Origin: Entoloma clypeatum
Lineage: Eukaryota; Basidiomycota; Agaricomycetes; Agaricales; Entolomataceae
Length of the DNA stretch: 64,000 nucleotides
Direction: 5' to 3'
NCBI GenBank assembly: GCA_963565915.1
Contig: OY751488.1
Location: 682,001-746,000, forward strand
Program-made: the position numbers and the translations under genes
Part shown: in pieces, positions 46,748-58,456 of the stretch
How positions within the stretch are numbered: the first letter of the stretch is position 1
How the letters are laid out: each line of letters starts with the position of its first letter
Notes under the pieces: model-generated
Database searches by the model: none
The model's input: only the letters and a program-made list of their open reading frames with translations
Told to the model about the DNA's origin: nothing

Positions 46748-48507
46748 TCACGTCCAGTGACAAGGGGTACAAGCGAAGTCCAGATCAATGAACATCCCTG
46801 TCGCCCCTGAGTCTAATAATGCATCAACATCAAAGGTGTGTTTGTCCTGCAATGTTTCCAGCATGATTTTCATCATAAGCTCCTTTTCCAAAGAAGTGGA
46901 TCGAATAAAAGATGGTTCCCCCATGGAGTCCGTTTGCCTAGTTAAATTATCTGATTCTTCGCAACAGGGAATTAAGCATTCATCCATAAGGGCTGAACCA
47001 AGCCTCATTTCCGAGGACTCCCCAATGATATAATTTCCAAGTGTATCTAAGTTCGAATCATCTGTGCTATTTTTTTGAGTTTTTATCTTTTTGGGTTTGT
47101 CCAATAGTATTTTATTGTATGTAACTGCTGCATCTGTAAGGTTTGAAATCAAGAATTTACAGTGTCTTTATGTATGTAAGAGTCTATAGGCAATTGTTCG
47201 TATCGATTTGTCAGAGCCAGTGGGGGAATTACTGGTTGATGTTCACAAAACCCTGCTGCCCTGCAGCTTGTCCATTGGGATTCAGCGCAGGTGCGCTATT
47301 CACACCCATTTGTCCATTCATGGCTTGACGCGCTTGACGCCTTGCCGTCATCTGCCTCAGAATTTCTTCCTCCTCATGCTCATCAATTTGTTCGATCATT
47401 GCCGCTTGTATCCTGCGCTGCGGCTGCCTGCAATCTCGGGCAAAATGCCCCTGTCCACCACAGTTATAGCAATTACCAGGAGCTCGTTGCTGGTTTCTGT
47501 CAACGTTCATCGCGTTCGGATCCCGTTGTTGTTGCTGCTGACCATTTTGCTGGGGACGGTACCCCTCATTCTGTTGTTGCCCAAAGGGCCTTCCGAAATT
47601 ATTCTGGCCTTGCAGCTGTGGTGCTTGCTGATTCTGGGGGTGATTTCCCCATTGGTTCCCTTGTCTTTGAGGTCCCTGCCTCATTCCTTGCCTCATGGCG
47701 TAATTTTCTTCAGCTCTTCCGATGGCTGAGATTTCTTCAACAGCTTCCTGCATGGTGTTCTGCCATCTTCCTTGCTGAAACAATTGTTGTATGATTGAGT
47801 CCCAGACATTTCTCTCTAATAAGAAAATCCCATGATGATCCTCAATTTTCCCTTTGATTGCCAGTGTTCCAAACTGTGTGATCCAGTCGTCTGTCTTCAT
47901 CTGGTTCTGTTTGAATCCCTCAATCTTTGCTCTGGCCCATTCTACTTTGGTGGTGGGGCAAAACCTCGTGGTAATCTCATAGACCAAGTTTTGATATGTT
48001 GGCCAATCATTTGATTCCATGTATTGGGTGAGTTGTGTCTCCCCATATGTTCCTGCAATCGGTCCATCTAATCAGGACCAGACTGCAATACAGATTTTGT
48101 CATCCCCATGTAGCAAATCTCGATTTACTCGGATCCACATGAGCATTTCTGCCCACCATCCCAAAAACAGGGGTTGGGATCCATTATATTTGCTGGGATC
48201 TGCAGCTATTTCAATTCTTCGGCCTGGTCAGTGAGGAGGTGGAGGAGGTGGTGCAATGGGGGGGGTGTTTTGGTTTGAACAATAGTATCTTATGTCGGGC
48301 GCGCAACCCTGTTCTGACACTTAGGCAAAAAAAATCTGAAAGGAAAACCCAAAGAACGATCTGTCTACCCAGGCAGTTGGGATACCCAAATGGAGGAAGA
48401 TCTAGGAAAGATGAAGTCCACGCGGTCAATTCCCCTACACGCGCTGGACTGGTTGAATTGAGATGTTGAGGAGTTGGGGCTTGGAACACCTGTTGCGAAC
48501 TAGACAT
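46748..48507 (-). pseudogene. Ty3/gypsy gag and protease, 5' half of a chromodomain element
   Basis: On the minus strand a start at 48507 (MSSSQQVFQAPTPQHLN) leads into gag. After an in-frame TGA near 48090, the frame continues through NDWPTYQNLVYEITTRF, a Gln/Asn-rich stretch, the zinc knuckle CYNCGGQGHFARDC (about 47420-47465) and MTARRQARQAMNGQ. A second frame (47152-46748) holds the aspartic protease motif LLDSGATGMFID. The element stops at about 46748, before reverse transcriptase. With the LTR at 48820-49132 on the same strand, this forms the 5' half of an element whose 3' half lies at 50870-53505 on the other strand. Confidence 0.85.
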
Positions 48508-48819
48508 GTACGGTCTTCTCTTCCAAACCGTCACACATGCCAGCAACTTCCCCAAAGGTCAGATGTGTCGGCCTTTGGTCACCTCGACATGGGACAGGCT
48601 CAACATTTCCCTATGTGTCTTGAACGGCAACACTTGTTATAGTGGGTGCACTGAGCGTTTCTCTTCTTATCCCTGAAGTCCAGGAGGTCCCCCTTAATGC
48701 TAGGGTCTGCATATAGATATGTACTTTTGATGAAAAAGCACGAAACGGCGAGGTTGAAATGGATGGGTTTCAAAAAGCAAAAGCGCTTGACAGAAACTTG
48801 GAAAGGATTGTCGATGTTT

Positions 48820-49132
48820 GGGCGGGCAGTTTGACGCTAAGTCAAGCGACATTGCGAGCCCAAACTTAGGAACTTTAGAGTGAGGAATGTGGAAAGATGA
48901 AGAAGGGGCTGTATTGCCAAGAGACCCAGCAGGAATCTCAAGAGAACAAGCTATCAAATACAAGTGAAAGTACCCTACTTATATATGTAAATACCATGAG
49001 GCTGCGCGACTCCAGATCCTTCGCATCCTGCTGCATTGTAATGATAAGATGTCCTCATGTACAACACGATGTAGATATGATAAGATTGAGATAAGATAAG
49101 ATAAAGTGAAAAGTGAAAATACGATCATAACA
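48820..49132 (-). mobile_element. LTR, family A (5' LTR of the minus-strand half)
   Basis: The reverse complement starts TGTTATGATCGTATTTTCAC at 49132 and matches the LTR at 53188-53505 along most of its length (CTTATCTACATC, GGGTACTTTCACTTGTATT, GAGATTCC.GCTGGGTCTCTT). The inner end near 48820-48835 has drifted. Its outer neighbour is ATTTC (GAAAT when read on the minus strand). Confidence 0.85.
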
Positions 49133-49768
49133 ATTTCATCCTGTTTTGAGCATGTGGAGGTCATATTTTTATATTTTTCTCTTGTAACAATAACTGTGTT
49201 GCGTGCTGTAGTACATTTTAAGAGATACATACAAGTGATAAAGAGGTCCAAACTCTTGTCAATGTTATGAGTCAACCTCTCTCCACTGAAATGATTATGT
49301 GTACACTGAAAAAAAGGTGAAATACAAGCTGTACAAGCTCTGAAACAGCCAGATTGTTCCATCAAGCATTGGAACAAGTATGGCACTATAGAATAGAATA
49401 ACAGAACTGATCATTCCTTCTTGCTATTCAACTCTAAACAGTTGAATTACTCTAACTCCATTATTTAATATATTTTCAGGTCTCTCATAATCAATTTTGT
49501 TGTTCCATAACATGGTGTCATGCTTGTTTCAATATTTGATATTATGATCCAACTGTTTCAGAGCCCGTACAGCTTGTATTTCACCTTTTTTTCAGTGTAC
49601 ACATAATCATTTCAGTGGAGAGAGGTTGACTCATAACATTGACAAGAGTTTGGACCTCTTTATCACTTGTATGTATCTCTTAAAGTGTACTACAGCATGC
49701 AACACAGTTATTGTTACAAGAGAAAAATATAAAAATGTGACCTCCACATGCTGAAAACAGGATGAAAT
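49133..49768. repeat. Large inverted repeat, arms of about 216 bases
   Basis: Arms 49133-49348 and 49554-49768 are reverse complements with only a handful of mismatches by eye. They are separated by about 205 bases, and weak homology continues into the spacer. The left arm abuts the LTR at 49132 exactly; the right arm ends in AACAGGATGAAAT and runs on into unique sequence. Confidence 0.9.
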
Positions 49769-50249
49769 GGTGATTCAAGTATAAATTCTAGACAACAGTA
49801 ATAAAAATACAAATATCACATGTGATTTAATACCACACAGCTAGTACTGAGCATAAAACAGATTCTATTGTATCAAGCAGCAGCAACAGCTTTAACTATA
49901 AAAAGCTATGGACTAATGGGTCACAACTTGGTCTATGTATCATATACTACCTTCTATTACAGTTCTTTGGTCTTATTTGAGGTATTCAGTGAAGTTATGC
50001 AATGAAAATACTCAATTTCTGTGTTTTTGAAACACACTCACATAATTGTCCCAATGAGTCCCTAGATTGAATTGCATATATCTCCTTAGGGAGTGATCCA
50101 AATCATGTGATTGTTGGTTCCTCTGGTAGCCCTGATCTAATGCCTTCTGTCACTTACCAACACTTCAGTGATCCCTTTATTGCCTGCCATGCTATACAGC
50201 AAACAGTCAAAAGGTGCCAAACATTGGGACAATTTTGTGAGTCACTGTA
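49764..50249. repeat. Direct repeat copy 1 (other copy 53506-53960)
   Basis: Starting at GAAATGGTGATTCAAG, about 450 bases are nearly identical to 53506-53960, apart from a 33-base insertion here near 49782 and a few substitutions. Both copies end their similarity at GAGTCACTGTA. Non-coding. Confidence 0.88.
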
Positions 50250-50426
50250 TTTTATTTTTGAAACCCCCTTGGTTCCAACACCTCTCAGTACACCACTAAG
50301 GGAAGCCCATAACCTGATGAGTGGAGCCCCATAGGGATACTGAAAGGAAAGAAGTATCAGAATCTGTGGACAATCAATGACACAAAGGATATATTCGACC
50401 TACCAAGTCACCACAAACTTTGCCAG

Positions 50427-50814
50427 TGTTATGCTTAACAAACCGTTCCAAGGTTCGGGCAGAGTATGCAGGAAGTGGAAAGGCGAAGAGCAAAGTGATT
50501 GCTAAATCTAAGGAATGTAGCTATGGTACATGGGGTTTATATAGTACTGGCTATGAGCGGTAGCGAGTGAGTCAGTAGCTGCGGAAGGCAGTGCGGATGA
50601 GTCAGTAACTGCGGAAAGGCAGTGCGAAGTGAGTCAGATGACTGTGGACTGAGTAATCCCTACTGCGGAGTGCAAGTCAGCGCAGGAGCGAAGTATACTA
50701 AAGGAGAATGGTAGAGTAACAGTAAATGAATAAGCGGTCCGATGAGTCAAAGAAATAACAAAGGTACAATGCAAGGGAAAAGTGCGTAACATACAAACCG
50801 GTAAGTCTGTAACA
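50427..50814 (+). mobile_element. Solo LTR, family B, with 5-base target duplication GCCAG
   Basis: Starts TGTTATGCTTAACAAACC and ends GGTAAGTCTGTAACA. It is flanked by GCCAG on both sides (50422-50426 and 50815-50819). A TATA-like TTTATATAG lies near 50534. A nearly identical copy is at 59074-59461. Contains a short internal repeat GTGAGTCAGTA(G/A)CTGCGGAA. Confidence 0.9.
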
Positions 50815-50869
50815 GCCAGTATTCTTTATACCCAAAAAGGATGGAAAGAAATAAATGGTACAGGATTAC

Positions 50870-53187
50870 TGACATATTAACAGCTGGACCGTCCGCAATA
50901 ATTATCCACTCCCATTGATTCCAGAGTTGATCAATAAGTTAAAAGGGAAGAAAAGGTTCACCAAAATGGATCTCAGATGGGGCTACAACAATGTGCGCAT
51001 CAAGGAGGGAGTCGAGTGGAAAGCAGCATTTACGACCCCTGATGGAGCCTTTGAACCAACAGTTATGTTTTTTTTATATTGATGATATATTGGTGGCAAC
51101 AGAAGGAGAGGAAGGACACGACGCCATAGTGGAGGAAGTTTTGAAAAGATTATGAGAGAACGATTTATTCTTGAAACCAGAAAAATGTTTCTTTGATAGA
51201 GACGAAATAGAGTTCTTAGGATTAATTATTGGAAAAGATGGAATCCGCATGGACCCTTCAAAGGTCAATGCCATCCAACAGTGGCCCAGACCTATGAAGG
51301 TAAAAGAGGTGCAGTTGTTCCTAGAACTGGCCAACTTCTATTGGAGATTTGTGAGGATTTCTCTAAGTGGCAGGACCACTACATAAATTAACAAGAAAGG
51401 AAATAGTCTGGAATTGGAAAGAGGAACAGGAGGAAGCATTTGGCATGCTAAAGAAATTATTTACGGAAGCACCAATATTGGTGTCCCCAGATCCAGATCG
51501 GAAGCTAAGGGTCGAATTGGATGCATCGGAGTTTGCCACAGGCACAATCTTATCTATGGAATGTGAAGATGAGAAGTGGAGACCTTGTGCCTTCTTGTCC
51601 AAGGGCTTGAACGATGTGGAACATAATTATGATGTTCATGATAAGGAAATGCTGGGCATAATCAGAGCGCTGGAAGCATGGAGACACCATCTAGAAGGAG
51701 CCAAGCACGAGGTTGAGATCTGGACCACGAAAACTTAATCGCAAACAAGCATGCTGGGCATTGTATCTAACATGTTTCAATTTCAAATTAATACACAAGG
51801 CGGATGCTCTTTCAAGAAGGATCGATCATAGAAAGGGGGTGGAAAATGACAATGAAGACGTAATATTATTCAAACCAGAATACTTCCACTTGCGAGCAAT
51901 GGATTGAGGTCACATACTTATTGATGGAGAAGAAAGTAAACTATTAAAACATATCAGGGATGCAAAGGAATTTGATGAGCAGGTACTCAAAGCGGTAGAA
52001 GAACTTAAAAAGACAAACACAAAAACATTATGAGCAGACGAATGGCATGAGGAGCAGGGTCTCTGGCTGCATTGAGGAAAGGTTTATGTTCCAAAAAGTC
52101 AGGAACTCAGGAAAGAAATAATTCAAAATTACACCACAACAACCCAGTTGCAGGACACCCAGGACTTCGCCACAGGAGCGATTCTATCTATGGAATGTGA
52201 GGATGAGAAATGGAGGCCATGTGTCTTTTTATCTAAAGGATTAAATGATGTGGAAAGAAATTACGACGTACACAATAAAGAAATGCTGGGCATAGGAAGC
52301 ATGGAGACACCACATTGAAGGAGCCAAACATGAGGTCGAGATCTGGACCGATCACAAAAACCTGGAATACTTCATGCAGGGTCGAAAGCTTAATCGCAGA
52401 CAAGCACGTTGGGCATTGTATCTAACATGTTTCAACTTTAAATTAATACACAAGGCAGGAACTTCAATGGGGAAGGCGGACACTCTCTCAAGAAGAGTTG
52501 ACCATAGAAAGGGGGTAGAAAATGGCAATGAGGATGTAACACTATTGAAACCCGAATATTTCCACTTGTACTTATTGATGGAGAAGAAACTAAACTATTG
52601 AAACACATCAGGGATGCAAAAGAGTTTGAGGAGCAAGTGCTCAAAGCAGTGGAAGAATTAAAGAAAACAAACACAAAAACATTACGAGCGGAGGAATGGC
52701 ATGAGGAGCAGGGTTTATGGTTGCATAGAGGAAAGGTGTATGTGCCAAAGGATCAGGAACTCAGGGTGGAAATTATTAAATTACATCACGACAATCCAGT
52801 CGCTGGACATCTGGGTCAATGGAAAACCCTGGAATTAGTTACGCGTAATTATTGGTGGCCTGGAATCACAAACATGGTCAAAGCTTACATCAAGGGCTGT
52901 GACAAATGCCAACGATCAAAGAACGTGCCTCAACCGCTAGCCAGTAAGCTGGAGTATTTAGTGCAATGGGAAGGTCTGACTCCTGACCACAACATGTGGG
53001 AACCCGAGGATCACCTGGAACATGCCAAGGAAGCGGTGGAGGACTTCTTTAAATTAAACCCAAATGCACCCCGGCGCTTATGCGCAAACATCTTTGAAGG
53101 ATTAAAATTTAAACCATATGAAAATTTCACGGACACCCCGGACGACATCATATCTCGCCTGGAAGTCAAGATCTAGAAAGGGGGTAA
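50870..53187 (+). pseudogene. Ty3/gypsy pol, 3' half with chromodomain, rearranged
   Basis: Reverse transcriptase remnants: [20 protein letters not shown] and [15 protein letters not shown] (50915-51010), a gap, then [16 protein letters not shown] and FLKPEKCFF, FLGLIIGKDGI (to about 51360). RNase H follows (LVSPDPDRKLRVELDASEFA; RALEAWRHHLEGAKHEVEIW). A second RNase H/integrase zinc-binding segment (52160-52950) repeats the first. It holds H2C2-type residues (KLHHDNPVAGHLG..CDKCQRSKN). The integrase DDE core is missing: SKNVPQPLASKL runs directly into the chromodomain YLVQWEGLTPDHNMWEPEDH. The end is AGAAAGGGGG, a polypurine tract, next to the LTR. Several stops (TGA, TAG) break it. Confidence 0.88.
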
Positions 53188-53505
53188 TGTTATGATCGTA
53201 TTTTCACTTTTTACTTTACTTTATCTTATCTCAATCTTATCTTATCTACATCATGTCATACATGAGGACATCTTATCATTAGCACGCAGCAGGATGCAAA
53301 GGATCCAGAGTCGCGCGGCATGATGCTGTCTCAACACAGCCTCATGGTATTTACATATATAAGTAGGGTACTTTCACTTGTATTCAATAGCTTGTTCTCT
53401 TGAGATTCCCGCTGGGTCTCTTGGCAATACAGTTCTCTTATCACCTCTCCACTTCATTTCTAAGTTTGGGCTCGCAACATCGTTTGACTTAGCGTCGCCT
53501 CAACA
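53188..53505 (+). mobile_element. LTR, family A (3' LTR)
   Basis: 318 bases, beginning TGTTATGATCG and ending CGTCGCCTCAACA, directly after a polypurine tract (AGAAAGGGGGTAA) and directly before GAAAT. Has a TATA-like ACATATATAAG near 53354. Confidence 0.9.
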
Positions 53506-53960
53506 GAAATGGTGATTCAAGTTATCACATGTGATTTAATACCACACACAGCTAGTACTGAGCATAAAACAGATTCTATTGTATCAAGCAGCAGCAACAG
53601 CTTTAACTATAAAAAGCTATGGACTAATGGGTCACAACTTGGTCTATGTATCATATACTACCTTCTATTACAGTTCTTTGGTCTTATTTGAGGTATTCAG
53701 TGAAGTTATGCAATGAAAATACTCAATTTCTGTGTTTTTGAAACACACTCACATAATTGTCCCAATGAGTCCCTAGATTGAATTGCATATATCTCCATAG
53801 GGAGTGATCCAAATCATGTGATTGTTGGTTCCTCTGGTAGCCCTGATCTAATGCCTTCTGTCACTTACCAACACTTCAGTGATCCCTTTATTGCCTGCCA
53901 TGCTATATAGCAAACAGTCAAAAGGTGCCAAATATTGGGACAATTTTGTGAGTCACTGTA
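53506..53960. repeat. Direct repeat copy 2 (other copy 49764-50249)
   Basis: Nearly identical to 49764-50249. It begins exactly after the 3' LTR with GAAATGGTGATTCAAG. Confidence 0.88.
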
Positions 53961-55090
53961 AGAGACCCAGGGTTGGATTTTTTGTAACGAGGCACCAACA
54001 AGGGTGGCGGAACAGAAAAAATATACCAGGGGTTGAGCTTTTTTTTTCGAGGGGATGCCATTGTGTGCAACATTGTGAAGGAGCTGGTCCCTGATGTGCA
54101 TGTGTGGGTCTCTGACAAGTGCCGGCAGGGTGAAGCACAGAAGAACATTGAAAGGTGAGTGGGGCAGGTCACCTTCCACCTGCACACTGGGCAAAGGGTC
54201 CAGTGGTTGTGTGGGACTGCCATTTTTGGTAGGATTATGTCATAATTCGGGGTGTGCAACTTTTTTTTTTCCTGGGTGGGCCCCCCCCCCTGTTAGAACA
54301 GCATACAATCACATCAACACTGGAGGTGATCACAGCGGATGTGTCATCTTGCAGTCCTAGTATACTCTATGCTACGTGCTACTAATCATGTATCTACAGG
54401 GCATCCAGTGGAAAGTTTCTGTGATAACATAAGTGCAGACGTGAGATTAACCTGTGAGGACAGGCCAGCAGAGTCAGCCCACAAACAGGTGACACTTGAT
54501 CTCACAGCTGGGCTGATGTGTCGGCATAATATTACTTTTGGCTCATTGGGGTGCTCGGGCTGTGGGTACAGATGCGTCTGCATTTCAGGACCCCCAATAA
54601 GCCCGTTGGAGTGTTGGACGGGTTTCATGAAGTATGTTCTGGCTACCTGTAGAGGTCCATAAATGCCAACCACATTGATACCCATGTGAACTTGTAAACC
54701 TGTCCATGGGTGCAGGTACAGGTCAACCCGAAGGTATCTGAGGGTTACCTGTGGCATTCACTGAAACTGGGATAGGTATAGGCACTAGGGCTGCTACTAG
54801 CAGCTCATAATTTATGAGGGATGAACACAGCAGGAAATTAGATTAGAGAGTCTACAAAGGAGTCTACAAAGGAACCAAGGATGAAGAAGAGCTCCAGTGT
54901 GAAGGAGAATTTTGTGGGATGAGGGTTGGTGGGCATGGAAAATCTCCCAGGTCCCAAGGAGAGTATTTCCATCCCATTGGAGCAGGCTTTGTCTTGGAGG
55001 CTCCAACCTATGTGCATCTGGACATGCATTCCAAGGTCTGCAAGACTCTATATTTCCATCACATGAAAAAAGGTTTCCCATGCCTCGGAT
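53961..55090. other. Region without a supported gene
   Basis: Overlapping open frames on both strands have no domain. T runs at 54030-54038 and 54261-54270 and a C run at 54282-54290 suggest decayed repeat sequence. Confidence 0.4.
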
Positions 55091-55094
55091 ATGG

Positions 55095-55460
55095 CATGAG
55101 GTGATGTAAATGCAGCCCCAATGGGATAAATATACTTGCCTCAGTTTGTTTCAGTTGCAGGCCCATCAGAGCAACCTGAAAATCGGAATGCAATGGGAGA
55201 AACTGGGGCCAAAGGGAGATATAGGTCCTCATGTATGATACGATGTAGATAAGATGAGATCAAAATAAGATAAGATAAAGTGAGAAGTGAAAATACGATC
55301 ATAACAACAAGGCGATGTCAATCCGGCCCCAATGGGATAAATATACTTCTTTCATCTCACTTCAGTGTGTTTTGGTCACAGGGCAGGCGAAGCAACCCCA
55401 TTATTGGCAAGCAATCAGATCAACCGGGGCCGACGGGTAATGTATTTCCCATTGCAGAAC
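55095..55460. repeat. Imperfect tandem repeat with CCCCAATGGGATAAATAT core
   Basis: Two units (about 55098-55220 and 55309-55455) share GCCCCAATGGGATAAATATA and a GGGGCC(A/G)A(A/C)(A/G)GG motif followed by an ATAT/ATGTATTTCCCATTG-like word. The LTR-A fragment lies between them. Related words recur at 60047-60077 and 60145-60177. Confidence 0.55.
55228..55306 (-). mobile_element. LTR family A fragment
   Basis: The reverse complement begins TGTTATGATCGTATTTTCAC at 55306 and matches about the first 80 bases of the LTR at 53188. The rest is missing. Confidence 0.8.
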
Positions 55461-55555
55461 ATTGTTAATGTATGGGGAAGAGAGGATATGGGACAACATT
55501 GCAGGCTCCAGCCTGGGCCACCTGAGATGCAAAGGGAGGGTGAATTACACTTACA

Positions 55556-58456
55556 GAGCCAGCTGTTGCCTCCGCCTGGTCCTCTGACAATGCAGTTCTC
55601 TTCATCACATCCACACACGCGGTGCACCAATGCGATCCCTCCACAAACTCTCTCAAAGAGCTCCTCCGACTTTCTGACGGCGATGGCGCCATCTCCAGCT
55701 TTGTCTGCAAAGACAGAACCACCCTCATCTACGCCGTCGCCCACAAGATCCACACCTGGACCCCAGAAGAATCTACTGGCACATCCTTGATCGAGTCGCA
55801 CAAGTCGCCGATAATGTCTCTCTCACTCTCCAGCAACTTCACCCTGCTCGCTTCCACCTCTGCCGATGGCATCCACGTCCATAACCTCTCCCTCGGCTCT
55901 CACACAGTCCTCAAGGGCCTCCCCGCCTCTGCATTCCACCCGTATACGCGCACCTGGCTCTTCCTCGGACTCGGAAAACAGCTCGTCATCTATGACACCA
56001 CGCGGCCCTCTTCCCCGCTCAAAATCGTGCCCCTAGGCGATTCGCCAGGCATTGCGGGGAACATCGTCGCAGTGGCCGGCAGCCCGTTTAACAAGACACT
56101 TGTCATCGTCACAACCACGGGAGGTAACAATGTCGTGATAGATCTTGAGAAGGAAAAAGGGTACGCCACTAGACATTTCTAAATGAAGTGAATGAGCCCT
56201 CGCTAATGAGAAATTTCTGGCAAAAATGCAGACCCTACCGCCTTAACAGTGTCAAAGTCCCCCTCACTTCACTCGCCTTCTCCCATGAAGGCGGCCTGCT
56301 GTACCTTGGCACTGGAGATGGAAAGCTCCTCGTACTTGACCTCCGTGTTATGGACAGAGGGCCAAAGAGCACAGTTGTCAGCGACATCGGGAGTAGGATC
56401 CAGGCACTGAGCTTTCAGGTATGTTCTATTTCCTTGCAAAGTATCAATACCTTGATAGACAAGGCTTCCAGAAAAAAAATCAAAACCACCACCGAATTAT
56501 CCAAAGCAACAAGTGGATCAACATCTACCAAACTCGAAACAACCAATCCCACTCGCTGGCCCCTCACTCAAGCATCGTCAAAGGTTGCTGCTGGGACCAT
56601 GACAGCCCGCGCTTGCATCACTCGTATGGGCTCGAATGCAGTGACTCCTATTCATTGCCTTCCATCCACCATGAAGAAGCCTGGGACCACAACCAAAACA
56701 ACAGGAACTGCAGCAGAAGAACCTCCACAAAACAAAATACTCTCTCCAGTCTGAGACCCCCTTGGCAACAGTACGAGTGCTGGAGATATATCTGGTATGC
56801 TGTGGCTTCCTGTCCATTCCAGAACAAAAACTGAATTCTATCATGATGCCAGTTCAAATTGAGACCTTGAGCGTGATCGGAGGCGCAACACCGACAACAC
56901 AAGTTGCACCAGTCAAAAGAGCGACCTCTATATCAGCTGTCTCTGCTGTAACCACATCTACTCGTTCCCGTCCATCTCCTCTATCCAAAGTGTCTACCTG
57001 CAGCAGTGGCCTTGCTTCTCCCAGCATATCGGCCATTACAAAGAGGTACAGAAAGACGCCTATCAAAGACAAGGAACCTGCAGGACATGTAAGTACTTCT
57101 TCCTGTATGCGCACCACCTCCGGTGCCACCGGCAGCACAACATTGGTAGCAGCGGTGAAAGCCACAATCTGGAGCAGCACGAAGTTGAGCGTACCAAAGC
57201 CACAGACCGACGAAGACAAAAAAGTGAGCATCAGGGCAAGACCAGAATGGCTTCTTCCACTTCCCACACAGGCCCCGCTGCCAAACGCACACCTCCAGGC
57301 TTGAGACTGTTGTCTCGCACAGGCGCCTCCTCCGCCTCTGTTATGGTTGACAAACCCATGTGATGCTTAGGCAGAGAGGCTTAAGTAGCAAAGGCGGATA
57401 CCAAGGTGATTGCTAGATCTGGGGAATACATGCAATGTATGTACCCTATATATACTAGAAGGTCGAGTCATCTAGATGACTCTAGAGCGGTTCCGGTCTG
57501 ACTCCAGAAGCGGGCCCGGAGTAGGTGTCTATGGTAACTGCTGCGGCGTGAGTCAGAGTATCTAAGTATAGTCCAATAAGTAACACGATGTCAAGAATGT
57601 GTGAGAGTAACCATCTAGATATGGTAATGATGACCATACTGTAGTGAGTAAGCGGAGACCGGGGCCCGAATGATGTAAAAGTGAATAGTAAGCATGAAAC
57701 CAATAGATAAGATGAAACTGGCCATTAATCAGATAAGGCCTCTATGTCTTGTATCTTGTCTGAGCGATCAATGCCATGGATAGCGAATCCATAACAGCCT
57801 CTGCCTCTTCCACCTCCTTCTTGCGGAATACAACAAAGTCCAGAAGCAAGTCTTCCTCCCCATTCCTACCTATTCTGCGCGGGAGGAGCCAGGGTCAGAC
57901 CCCGTCCCCTGAGCTTCCGGACCTGAACATTGTTTCTGTGACACCGGTCGCCGCTATCAAGGCTGACGCAAAGTCGTAGCGCCAGACAGAGCTGGGGATG
58001 TTGGGGCTTGGGACGCCAGAGGTTGACCAGTGGATTCAAGCGGGAAAGAACAAGGGTAAAGGGCGGCTTGTCGGGTTTCAAGATGATGAGGGTGATGATT
58101 CTGAGGATGATGATGATGATGATGGTGGTGAATGCGAATCCAGCCTCGCGATGCAGATCTCCCCACACCAGTCTCCCCTTCGCCATTCGATCCCCATATC
58201 CCCATCCGGTGGCATGGGCAGCCCCTCTTCTGCGCACCAGCTTCTGCGCACTATTGCCCAAGATGTCATGTATGATTTCCAGCGCGATACCAAGGCGGAG
58301 ATGGTTGGGCTGCATCTGGATCTGGTGCGGATGGGCAGGGGATGAAAGAGGGAGCTGAGGGAGGTGATGGATGAGTATGTGGGGAGTTTGAAGGAGCTGA
58401 GGGAGGAGAACGTCAGGTTGAGGAAGGAGAATGATATGTTGAGGAGGGGATTTTGA
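55556..58456 (+). pseudogene. NEDD1: NEDD1-like gamma-tubulin adaptor, interrupted by a solo LTR
   Basis: WD40-type repeats come first: ASAWSSDNAVLFITSTHAV, SLKELLRLSDGDGAISSFV, SPIMSLSLSSNFTLLASTSA, then after an intron VPLTSLAFSHEGGLLYLGTG and KLLVLDLRVMDRGPKS. A Ser/Thr/Pro-rich linker follows in shifted frames (56450-57338). At 57339-57796 a solo LTR interrupts GASSAS/ASSTSFLRN. The C-terminus, HQLLRTIAQDVMYDFQRDTK then AEMVGLHLDLVRM and a leucine-rich helix ending RKENDMLRRGF, matches the NEDD1 gamma-tubulin-binding end. Stops at 57977 (TAG) and 58343 (TGA, where GRG-W-KRE is expected) break it. NEDD1 recruits gamma-tubulin complexes to spindle poles; this copy cannot make the full protein, so an intact copy is expected elsewhere. 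Confidence 0.75.
57339..57796 (+). mobile_element. Solo LTR, family B-related, with 5-base target duplication GCCTC
   Basis: 458 bases starting TGTTATGGTTGACAAACC and ending CCATAACA, flanked by GCCTC at 57334-57338 and 57797-57801. Shares AAGGTGATTGCTA.ATCT..GGAA and other words with the LTRs at 50427 and 59074 but is longer and divergent. Confidence 0.85.

Noticed and set aside
53961..54800. Possible genes on both strands after the direct repeat
   Set aside because: Frames are interrupted, lie over homopolymer runs and lack any recognisable motif.
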